The position numbers and the translations under genes are program-made. Positions 9,463-19,800 of a stretch of DNA of 28,267 nt are shown here, one piece after another (within the stretch, counting starts at the first letter, position 1; every line of letters starts with the position of its first letter). This DNA is from Ectocarpus siliculosus. Lineage: Eukaryota; Sar; Phaeophyceae; Ectocarpales; Ectocarpaceae. The DNA lies in contig FN649736.1 of the NCBI GenBank assembly GCA_000310025.1, positions 4,380,923 through 4,409,189 on the forward strand, given 5' to 3'. The notes under the pieces were generated by a model. The model was given only the letters and a program-made list of their open reading frames with translations. It had not been told where the DNA came from and made no database searches.

Positions 9463-12400
9463 TGCTACCGCCGATGCAGCAGCAGGGGGCACCGTCCCGC
9501 TCCCCGAGCACCACGCGCGCCCGCGAGAGCTGTCGCGCCGGGCGGCCGTCAGGCCGCTCGCGTCGGCGCGGAGCGCCCACGTCATGGCGGCGGGGCCCGG
9601 CGCGACCTTCGCAGCGCTTAAACTACCGCCGAAAATGGTCTCCCACCTGGAGGAGCCCAAGGGCAACCTTGGGGGCGGGGGCATGGGGCTGGCGGGACCC
9701 ACGGTGTGTCAGCTCGCGGCCGTGCCGGTGCTCGCCGCCGGGAACAACACGGTGATCAAGTCGGAGACCGGGTCCGGGAAGACGCTGGCGTACCTGCTGC
9801 CGATGCTGTGCGACTTGGCGTCCGTTGAGCCGAGGGTGGACCGGGAGAAGGGGACGCTCGCGATCGTGCTGGCGCCCACGAGGGAGCTGGGTTCTCAGAT
9901 CCTCGAGGTATTGGAGGGGGGCCTCTTGAGTTCAGAGATGCGTTGACGTAGGCTTGTTCTTTTTTACGCGCTATGCCTGTTGTTCTGCGCCCGCCTCTGC
10001 AACTCTACAACAGCCAGTCCTATCTACCTCGTGGTACATAGTGTGGTGTGTACCACTTTGGCCTACGCTCCATACCTTTGCCACGTTTGATGTTCCCGCG
10101 TCGCTGTTTGTCCAATATACTGTAATAATTGTTCTCTTTGGTGTATGTGGTCGCCCCGGTGGTCTAGTTGGTATCCTCGAAACCTTCTAGAGGTCAGGTC
10201 AGGGGTTCGAATCCCGGCGTAAGCGAGCTTTTCTTGCAAAGTGAGTTTTTCTCTCGCTTCCGCTTCTGGCCTAGTGGACAGCGCTAGTTCGTGTGTACAC
10301 AGAGGGAAGAGAGTGCTGAACTCTTCTCGCATTAAAAATCGAAGGCAAAGTACCGCAGGAGGGGAGGGCAGAGAGGGGCGATTCTGTGTGACCACGGGTT
10401 GGAGTAAACGGCACTATTGCTGTGAGCGCTGATTTGAAGTGAAGACAAAAAAAAAAAATGTGAGACGTGATAACCTGGATATCCTAACGAATTGTACGAA
10501 CGATACGCCGCTAGTGACCCCCGTTTCGACAGCTGTCGCAACGCCCAGGTTAAGGTGGAGCCCTTCTTCGGGCCTGTTCTCGACCTTTTTCGTGTTGGCA
10601 CTGCTGTGGTTTTTTTGCTCAAAACACTAAATCTATCTGAATCTCCATGGCAACAGGTTATCAGAAACGAATGCCCCGGCCATGCATCAACTCAATCATG
10701 CATAGCGTCGTTCATCCTGTGACGGCTATCCCACCTTCCTCTCCCCCCCCCCCCCAACGCCCAAACGAACCGCCTCCATAGGTTCTTACTCGGGTGGTTC
10801 GGCCCTTCATCTGGCTCGTTCCAGGCAGTCTCTCGGGCGGAGAGCGGCGTAAGAGCGAGAAGGCCCGATTGCGGAAGGGGGTGACGGTGCTTGTGTGCAC
10901 GCCCGGCAGGCTACTGGACCACCTCAAGACCACCAAGTGCTTCCGTAGGGACTCTCTGAGATGGCTTATTCTTGACGAGGCAGACCGCCTGCTCGACATG
11001 GGCTTTGAGAAGCAGGTTCGATTTTGTTGTTGCAGGTTCGATTTTGTTGCGGTATCTAGAATAAACACATTCTTGTCTATTGGTACACCTACAGTAGCTC
11101 ATGTACCCCATAGGCCCTGCGCAAGCGCGTTCTGCCCTTTTCCGTCAACGGACTACCGAGTTGCATGTCTAGAGTCCCTCACTTTTCCTGCTTGGGGTAC
11201 GGATGCGACCCCCGTGGCTTTTGTTGATACCACGGCATAGTGTTGAGTATGTTTTTCCTCATTCGTTTTTTTGTGTTGATGAGGTGTTTTGCTTTTTGAA
11301 CCTTTTTTCGGTCTCTTCTTTTTATTTTCCGGCCAGGTCAAGGAGATCGTCGAGCTCTTGGACCAGAGCGCCAGGGCGGTGAGGTCGGGTCCCGCGGGGG
11401 GCTCCAGGGTTCAGGGGGGGGCGGTGGTGCCCTCGACCAAGGTTATACGAAGACAGACCGTCATGGTGTCGGCCACTCTGGACAAGGGGGTGTCGCGGCT
11501 GTCGGCGGCGCTACTCTCGAAGTGAGTTTGGATGCGGAGTAGGGGGGGCTGTACGCGGTGTGTCGCATGGTGGGGTATACCGGCGGGGCTGTTTTAGTTG
11601 GGTTTCGGTGTTCGCCGGGCATGCTCTGCAGCCGCGTTCAAGCCCTGAGAACTTGATGCGATGCAAGCGCCTGTGGAGAACGAACGTGTGGTGGTATTTA
11701 GTTTCCATGTACGGGAGGGGTATTGGTATGTCGCTGGTGGGGGTTGTAACTGGTGTCGTGTGGTGCGAAATCTGGGTGTATCTGTGCTTGCTTTGCCATT
11801 GCATCATACCCGTTTGAGTCGGTGGGCGGGCGAGCCTCGTCGTCCAGGTGGTCCTGGCTTATCCTGCACAGCAGATGTGTTCGACAAGGCACCACCCACG
11901 AAAGTTGCCGTTGGGTCTGTCAGGGATTAGCCTGTCAGGGATTGTTCGGTCCTGCTATATACAAATTATTCGTTGGTGCTGACTAGACCCCTCTCTCTCT
12001 CTCCCAGACACATCCGTGTGGATGCCGACACAAACGTTGTCGAGTCCGTGGACGAGGCCGGCAAGGTCAAGCACATCTCCGGAGAACGCGGAACATCGTC
12101 GTCAAAGACCAAAACAGGGCGGAACGAAGTGCACGGCGGCGGCGACGGCCTGCCCTCTGAGGGGACGGATGGTTCAGCCAACACCGAGGAGTTCAGCACC
12201 CCGCGGCAGCTGGTCCAGTACTACATGACCGTCACGCAGAAGCTGAGGCTGCCGGCGCTGTGCGCCTTCCTGCGGGCGCGCGCCGCCGAGAAGGTGGTGG
12301 TGTTCATGTCCACCTGCGACGCCGTCGACTTCCACCACGACCTCTTCCGCCGGGCGGGGTGGCCCGGGGATTCTCCGTCCCCATCGCCGGACGGAGGCGA

Positions 12401-13844
12401 GGGTTCCCCGAACGAGGCCGGGCGAAGTAGCGGCGGTAGCGCCGAGGACAACGGCAAGAAGAAGACCGCCGCCACCGCCGGGAAGAAGCCGCTACCGGAT
12501 GGCGAGTTCTTCGGACCGGGCTGCCTCGTCAGGCGGCTCCACGGGAACGTTCCTCAGAACGAGCGCCAGGCGACCTACCGGGCGTTCGGGGCCGCCAAGA
12601 GCGGCATCCTAATCTGCACGGACGTGGCGGCCAGGGGGCTGGACCTCCCGACGGTGGACTGGATCGTGCAGTACGATCCCCCCGCGGAGACGGCGGACTA
12701 CGTGCACCGCGTCGGCAGGACGGCCAGGAAGGGGGAGCGCGGGCACTCGCTGCTGTTCCTGCTGCCCCGGGAGGTGGCGTACCTGGGCGTGCTGGAGGCC
12801 CGGGGCCTCCGGCCGAAGCCGCTGTCGCTGGAGGGGGTGCTCTGCGCCGCCGACGCGGGCAAGCGCGACGCGCGCCGCGCGGACGAGCAGGTAAGGAGGG
12901 GATCGGGGGCATGCGGCGTGCAGTAGATGAACACACCCTTTGTTGTTCGTTTTTTCTGTTGTGAACAGGCGATAGGGATAAGCACGTACGTTGTACCGTT
13001 CGTTTTATGAAACTACAGTAGTGCACAGATTAGGACACTCCTGTTTCTCCATTAGTCCGCCGCCCCTGGTGTATTCAAGGTGTACCAAACACGCAAGCAA
13101 GACGGCACCGAACCCCCGGCCTGACTTATGTATCTATTTTCGGAGATAGTCCATGTCTAGACGCTCAGCCAGGCCGGGAGTTCGGTCCTGTCTTGGTCAT
13201 GTTTTCGGATTGTCTTAACCAGACCGGGGGCGGTGATCGAATAGAGAGCAGGAATGCCCTCATCCTCTTGATCCTTTTCCTCCCCGCTTCCCCCCTCCCT
13301 GCGCCACACCGGCGACGGTGTTCGAATCGAGTGGCTGCACCACCTCACTCTCACCGCTCTCGCACACACACGTCAAGAAAACGCTTGGCACCGTCATGAC
13401 ACTCACCCCCCCGCCCCCGCCCATTTACCCCAGCTGGCGTACGAGCTCCAGCAAGGGCTGCAGCTCCTCGTGGCGGGCGACAAGCCCCTCCTGGACCGCG
13501 CGCGCTCGGCCTTCCAGAGCCACGTCCGCGCCTACGCGGCCCGCGCTCCCGACAGCCGAGCGGTGTTCCAGGTGCGCTCCCTCCACCTGGGCCACGTCGC
13601 GCGTAGCTTCGCCCTCAAGGACCCGCCAACGGCTGTCAAGGTTGGCAAGCGGGTGGTGCGGCGACCAGGGGACGGCGGCGGCAGGGGAAAGGGGGGAGAT
13701 GGTGGCGGCGGCGGCGGCGGCGGCGGCGGGGCCTCGCGGGGGGAGAAGAGGAGGAGGGATGGGGCGGGGGGCTCCGGGGGTAGCGTGCACAGGCTTGGGC
13801 TCAGCAAGCAGACCGAGCTTGCGTCGCGAGCCGAGTTTTTGTGA
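7934..13844 (+). CDS. DDX31: DEAD-box ATP-dependent RNA helicase, DDX31/Dbp7 type
   Basis: Five exons: 7934-9907, 10782-11015, 11337-11521, 12008-12890, 13434-13844; all introns GT-AG, phases 0, 0, 2, 0; total 1228 aa. Family role: nucleolar helicase for early 60S ribosomal subunit assembly. The first roughly 550 residues are low-complexity and probably disordered, with lysine clusters near residue 25 that look like nuclear localisation signals, Ser/Ala/Gly runs, and an acidic KWWDDDDDD stretch. Helicase motifs: Q-type [15 protein letters not shown] (610-617), Ia PTREL, GGE and TPGR (698-701), II DEAD (723-726), III SAT (781-783), [13 protein letters not shown] (about 1001), [10 protein letters not shown] (1031-1038). 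The SEKARLRKG segment and the C-terminal [17 protein letters not shown] point to DDX31/Dbp7 rather than other DEAD proteins. The C-tail has a Gly run and ends AEFL. The start is the first ATG in frame upstream of the basic region. The N-terminus is much longer than in human or yeast homologues. Confidence 0.92.
8599..8609 (+). repeat. Run of eleven G within helicase exon 1
   Basis: Eleven consecutive G bases encode Gly between PAAG and GATT. The frame is open and similar in composition on both sides, so the length looks right, but such a run is prone to sequencing and replication slippage, and a one-base error would change the predicted N-terminus. Confidence 0.8.
9429..9470 (+). repeat. GCC repeat encoding poly-alanine in helicase exon 1
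   Basis: About a dozen GCC codons give an unbroken alanine run near residue 500, just before the helicase core. A Ser-encoding AGC run lies earlier in the same exon (about 8170-8205) and a GGC run encoding Gly in exon 5 (about 13703-13730). All three keep the reading frame. Confidence 0.85.
10153..10458 (+). mobile_element. tRNA-derived SINE-like insertion in helicase intron 1
   Basis: The head looks like a tRNA: an A-box-like TGGTCTAGTTGG at 10160-10171 and a perfect B box GGTTCGAATCC at 10204-10214, 44 bases apart as in real tRNAs. The acceptor and T stems do not pair (5' GCCCCGG against CGTAAGC), so it is not a working tRNA. A body of about 230 bases follows, containing a second A-box-like TGGCCTAGTGG (10267-10277), and an A run at about 10446-10458 looks like a 3' tail. 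I see no convincing target duplication. Confidence 0.65.
11010..11049 (+). repeat. Tandem duplication across the helicase exon 2 donor
   Basis: The stretch GCAGGTTCGATTTTGTTG occurs twice, 20 bases apart, so a second CAG|GTTCGA site lies at 11035/11036 behind the predicted donor at 11015/11016. Using the second site would add 20 bases and shift the frame, so the first is preferred. Confidence 0.85.
13098..13195. repeat. 98 bp inverted-repeat element in helicase intron 4
   Basis: Arms 13098-13125 and 13168-13195 are inverted complements at 24 of 28 positions, around a 42-base spacer. The core is ACCGAAC-CCCGGCCTG. It looks like a small foldback or decayed MITE. No target duplication is evident and no other copy is seen in the window. 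Confidence 0.6.
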
Positions 13845-16800
13845 AACGTTCGCCTCCTGTGTGCGTGTGTGTTTTTTTGCGTTTTTGTTTGGTCGTTTTT
13901 GGTTGTCAGCGTGGAGAATTTCTGACCTCTAGAGGACTGTGGTTGCGAGTTGCAGTAGTTCGGAGAGTACACTTACCAACGGAGGTGTGTTTGTCGACTT
14001 ATAGAGAGCACCCTTGTCCTTTGGTGGCGTTCTAGGGTAGGGTGTAGGGTGAGTGCCTTGTACTTCACAGTCTGTAATATTCTCGTCGCTGAGTGGGGCG
14101 CTGCGTGTGTTCCTGGGGTGCCAGCCGGGGCGTGATGCCAAGCACCAATGAGCGAAAGCTTCAAATTCCACCACTTTTCTCTCTCGGCAGATCGAATGGA
14201 GTGTGGCCCCGACACAAGAGGTAACTTAATCGAGACCAACCAGATCAATCTACCCAATCAAACAGCGAGACTTGTGTGGACCATGGTAGTGGCTGCGTGA
14301 CGTTGCGGGGGTTTGGGCCCAGGCATGTTCTTGCAACAGGGCACAACATCGTTAGCACATCGGCAACACCCCTTCGTCCGAAGCATTTCCTCGAGGCCTA
14401 TCCACATTACGATACCGACCAAGAGTCGTGAAGGTCGCGGGTGGGGTCCTACTGCTGTGTTTCGCTGCAATACGTGCTTAGCTGTCATCTGCCCTCTCTC
14501 ATCTTCTTCAGAAGTAGCACTCACACACACCTCGTGGCCGACCGGAAGTACTTACTTGTTGTGCGAGTGATCGCGCTCCCCCTGGACACACCAAGGACTT
14601 ATTCGTTCCGTAGCTCGACTTCTCCACAAGCGAGAGGAGGGCACGACCGCGATGGAAACGGGTGGTTTTTGAAGACATCTCGCCGAGAGCTTTCCTTAGA
14701 TCTGTCGGCCGGTTTTCGCACTCTCTTAGTTGTGGAGTACCGAGCCATGAAAGTCGGTCTAGAGAGGGTGCTACCACTACTACTGTAAACAAAATACTTT
14801 GGGGGACACTTGAAAAAATATATTTTGTTGATGATGCATGCAAATATGAAGGTATGTACTTACAAGACCTATGCTACGCGTGAAACCAGAGTCAACGGCG
14901 GGCTGCGTATGCACCTAGACTAGCCCAAGATAAGTGCACCTGCTACTCTGTGCAGCAAAAGAGAGGTACATACAACACTGACACACAAGATTTGTGTGGT
15001 GGTGCTTCCTAAAAGGAACACTGGAAAAAAATACCTCGAGGGGGATCAACAAGCGAGACTCTTTCATTCACGGAGCCCCGGCCCAAAAAGGCGACCGCAA
15101 AAAGGCGTCGTCCTCGTGCTGGAGCGGTGCACGTCCGTAACACGTGAGCTCTCTCTCTGCACAGCGATCTGCGCCTCATCAACAACGAAGGTTCCTTCGC
15201 AGCCTTGCTAGTGGTGATCGCAGGTGTCATACTCAGGTGTGATGATGGGGAAAATCAGTAGGCCGCACAGGGCAGGCCAGACCACACGAAGAGAGCAAAG
15301 ACGGTACAATCAAGTAGTGCTTTTGGATTCGCGCTGCCTTGTATCGCACTCACCACCCACCACGCTCTGGGCAGCCCCACACCCACGACAGCAGTAGATC
15401 TATCCATGCAATCCCCACGGCTGTGTTGCGCGTCGTCTCAACCCGCGGCGTGATGCTCAGCTGCGTTTGTTCGGTGGCAAGAACCAGTGCTGCTGGTTTT
15501 GAACTTGGCTTTGTGCGGCGCCAAACTGCGTTTGAAAGTCGGCTGCGGAGGCGCTGACCATTGGACGCACTGCTGTTGCGAGAACGATGCTTAACCTCCA
15601 CCACCCGATGGGTGCGATGGAGGTAGGCCTTGAGTGCAGGCTTCCGTGTGTTATGGTGTGTGGTCGGTGTCTTCTTGACTGTTTGGTTGTCCCTTCGCTT
15701 TTTTGCAAGTTGTTGTATTAGATGTTCTTCGCCAGGATCTGCTTGTATCCACCACGCAGAGGGGATAGATGTCTTTGGTTCTCTCTTCGGCATCGGTTCA
15801 GCGAGTTGTCCCGTCTTGATCAACGCAAGCAATACCATACCCGAGAGGGGCGTCTGACGTGATCGAAAAGAACGGGACGCCAAACATCTCTCTTCCGTTT
15901 GAGTCTAACAAAGAGGAGGTGCCGTGCTACACTTACCCCCACAGATTTCCACCTGACTGCCTGCCGTATGTATGGATAGGTGACACGAGATATCACACCC
16001 CCTTGAGTGATTTTCAAAGCTCGATTAGTCTATTACTCTATTTTAACAAGAAGAGGATGTCAAAATCAAATGATGACTTTCGGGGGGAATATGTCGACGA
16101 CACGGTTCCAACGCTGCCATTTTCGGCACCGCCAGTCTGTCTGGTGTAGAACAATCGAGCTCTGAAACGCAGTCCGGGAGGTGTGTGGTATATTGCGTCA
16201 CCTACCTAGGTACTTGCCTATCACCCCCATTCCAAGGCGGTGATACTGCTTCTGTCTCGTACAGCAGCAAATGATGTCGTAAGATCTACCAATCACATCG
16301 CTCTTTTGTTGTGGTTGGGCGGTACACCACGCAGGGGCGGGTTCCTCCTGCCCGTTCGGGAACAACAAAGACACGGAAGATTATTTGAGCTGCCATACAT
16401 GCATACTTGCATACTTGCACACCTCTGGAGGCATCATCCATGTTCATCACCTTGTTCTTGCCCCCCGTTAGGAGAGTCGATGCCTGTCTGCAGGCCTGCC
16501 CCTGTACAATTCCCACCGTCGGCGTACATAGCCGTCCGTATTGCTGTGTCGGTTTTTCGTCCTGTAAGCGCCCTTTCCTCATACATATTGCTGTGTTTTG
16601 GTTACTCTTTCTCTTGTGTGTGGTAAACGTTAACTGTCTTTACCCCGTGTGATCCTAACTGGCAGCTTGCGCGGCAAGAGACCGGGCGATGCTTTCTTTG
16701 TGCAGCTCCTGGCACCGCCATGCCTCTTATACACATATCTGCCTGCCTTGACTCTGACTTCGAAGCGCACCATTTTCGCACGTGCCGACTGCCGGAAAAT

Positions 16801-16860
16801 AGGGCAAGCGGAAGCACGCAAGTAAGGAGTTGTTGTTGACTGCCTTCGTTCTTTCCCAAG
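13845..16860. other. 3 kb intergenic region between the helicase and CCT8
   Basis: It holds the 3' UTR of the helicase and the promoter and 5' UTR of CCT8, but I recognise no gene in it. Short open frames, such as one at 15859-16149, have no known domain and no splice context. GGG runs at about 14034-14052 are too few and irregular to be a telomere remnant. I saw no tRNA, rRNA or transposon-coding sequence. Confidence 0.5.
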
Positions 16861-19800
16861 ATGGCGAAGTCGATGGGCATGAACCTGGCCTCCGGGCTTC
16901 AGGGCATGCTGAAGGACGGCCACAACTCCTACGAAGGTGTGGACGAGGCTATCATGAGGAACATCAACGCGGCGAAGGAGCTGGCCGCCATCGTTAGGAC
17001 ATCCCTTGGGCCCAACGGTGAGAGAGACATGAGCGGCTTAGACTTAGAGGCTGAGACTATTGTTTTAGAAAGTATAGTATACATACAATCAAAAAAGAGG
17101 CTTCTTATGTACCCGTTCGAAGTAGTACAGGACCGCAGCAGTCGAAGGGGTTAAACCGTTTGTTTCGAACGGTGATGGGGTGGGGTGGGGCTTGTCCGCT
17201 CCAAGACGCCTGCGGGTGGCGACACAGATGGGGATAGATCTCCTGGTCGTTGGTGATGAAGGCGCCATACCGTGCATTCTTGGCGCTTCGCATCGATCCG
17301 GAATAGTTGGCATCAGGGTGCTTTCATCGTCACCCTGTGGGCGTCCGTGGGACCAGGCAGTTCTTGTCGAGAGGCAGATTCGGCACACAGCACCTTGGTG
17401 TATAGAAGCCAAAATCAAGCGAATAAGTGGTTCGTTTCTAACATTTATTGAAGCCGAAATCGAACCGGATGGACCAGTCTAAATGCTATCAGCTTCTATA
17501 GGGCCCAGGTCTGCAATATATTCCTGGCCTTTTTTGTTCTATTTAATCAAACGACGAGATATCTTGCCTGTCGTTGTTGTGTGTGACTCTAGCGTGGGGG
17601 AGTCGGCAACTTGACTTCGACAACGACAGCACAACAATGTTTGTGAAAACACCAGCAGCGCTAGGGTAATCATGGTCACGCAAGCTGTCCTTTCACCGGT
17701 TCTTCCTAAAAGTCACATGCTCATCCCTTCGATTGTGGCATAGCATTATCTCCAACGGGTGGAATAGTCTTTCTGGTATTGTATCTGTGAATTTCCTGAT
17801 GTTACCGCGGGCGAATATCACTTGGTACATGCTTACCTACGGACGCGTAGGCATGAACAAGCTGGTGGTGAACCACTTGGACAAGACCATCGTCACGAGC
17901 GACGGAGCGACCATCGTCCAGGAGCTGGAGGTCATGCACCCGGCGGCGAAGATGGTGGTATTGGCATCGCAGATGCAGGAGCAGGAGGCCGGCGACGGCA
18001 CCAGTCTTGTGGTCACCCTGACGGGTGAGCGATCGTCAGGAGAGGGGGCGGGACCATGGGGCAGGGTTAGGGCTTCCGCCCTCCGTTGGTATTTTTTTTT
18101 TTGAGAATTAGATTCGACCAGCACTGGAGAGCGCAAGACCCGTGCGCTGTTATTTATTTACGTTCGCACACACCACGACAAGGCTTGGCGGTGCGGCTAA
18201 CGCACGCTTGTATATCTACATAGCTTTACTTCCTCGCTAGTGAACAACGATTGCACTTCTGTTTAAGCGGGTGGTATTCTTAGCGCGAAGGGGTGTTGAA
18301 ACGAGGGACTATAGGTGCGGCTCTCACTAAGAACGTGGTGGTTCAAGACTTTATTTTTTTACGAAAACGTAGAGTAAAATGCCCTTTAATAGTGAACAAC
18401 GATTGCACCATCGGCACAAACACGTGTGGTGCCTCTTTTACACGAATACATCAAATCAAAATGCCCTCTACTTGTGAACAACGGTTCCACCATAAAACAA
18501 CAATCGCGCTTGTGTTGGTGCCGTTGCAGGCGAGCTGCTCAAGCTGGCGGCGGACCTGCTAAGGGAGGGCCTCCACACGGCGGAGATCCTTGAAGGGTAC
18601 CGCGCCGCGTACATGAAGACCCAGGAGATCCTTCCCTCCCTTGTGTGCCACACCGTCGCCGACGTCAGGGATCCCAAGCAGCTCGCCTTCGCGATTAAGA
18701 CCGTGATCGGCTCCAAGCAGTACGGCTTTGAGGTGTGTAAGGCTGGCTGGCGTGACTAGCGAGTGGAGTGCTGTCTGGTGTTTATAGACGACTCAACCCA
18801 CACAATCAAAGGGAGAAACAAAACGCGACGGAAGCCTCTGTCATGATCATCGGCCTTCGCTATCATTTTTTTTCATCAGTGCAGTTGTTTCCGAGCAGAA
18901 CAACTGCTTCCGTGTGTTTGAGTCCATTTTGGGGTGTTGTGTGCGCTGGACCGATCTCAGGAGCCTTCTTCGCCATGACCAGCCTCGATCCCATCAGACG
19001 CGCGGAGCCCCTTGGCGCGGCGCAGATTTGTCGGTGGGGGGGGTGGCGTGTACTCATGTAAACTGCATACCGCAGTCGGTAGACCATTGACCCGGCGGCC
19101 GGGACGGGAGCGATATGCCGGGTTTTCGCTGGTCCAGGCTACAACATGCCGTAACCAAACCTTCGGTGGTGGTGGTGGTGGTAGAGGTGGGGATCATTGA
19201 GGCATACCATGATTTAGTAGCCGGAAGAGTGGAGAGGCGAGTCCCGGCCCTCAACACCCGTCTCCTTGTCATCAAGCAAGCCGGATGTGTTTTTTGCAAT
19301 GGTGTGTGTTGAGTACCTCCGTCGTTGTCGTTGTTCTCAACTCTGCCCCCCTGCCGCCCCGAAAAGGACGCCCTGTCGCCGTTCGTGGCGGAGGCGTGCC
19401 TGGCGGTCATGCCGCCGGCGCCGGCCAAGGCGATGCTGGCGGTAGAGAACGTGCGCGTGTGCAAGCTGTTGGGGGGCAGCACGGCCGACTCGCACGTAGT
19501 TCGCGGGATGGTTGTTCAGCGCGACTCTCAGGTACGTTTGGGGGCTTTTCATACGCGAAGAGATTGAGTTTTATCTGTCTGTGAAATAGTAGAGAGGTTA
19601 CCTAGATCCCCAACCTTAGCTGAAATTCCGTACTCTATCCAATATGTTTGCTAATGGGTAGGCTACTGCAGGCTTGCTACACAGGGCGACGAGGGAGGCT
19701 ATCCTCGATGTTTTCATGATTACGAGGCAGTAGAAGTTGATTTGTGGCCATAGTTCTTTTTCTGCGCAGTTTTGTGTGGTAGACGCTGTTTTTTCGAAGT

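Noticed and set aside
7684-9580. Long minus-strand open frames (395 and 474 codons) opposite helicase exon 1
   Set aside because: They are antisense to a G+C-rich low-complexity coding exon, have no recognisable domain and consist of Arg/Leu/Ala-rich runs expected from reading such DNA backwards.
10153-10224. A functional tRNA gene
   Set aside because: The A and B boxes are good but acceptor and T stems do not pair, so I call it a tRNA-derived element head.
14034-14052. Interstitial telomere-like GGG repeats
   Set aside because: Only three irregular units, none exactly TTTAGGG.
15239-15245. C-box of a C/D snoRNA (GTGATGA); a similar one at about 16069
   Set aside because: No D box with a terminal stem at a suitable distance in either case.
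15859-16149. 96-codon plus-strand open frame in the intergenic region
   Set aside because: No recognisable domain, no splice or start context, and length is within chance for this stretch.
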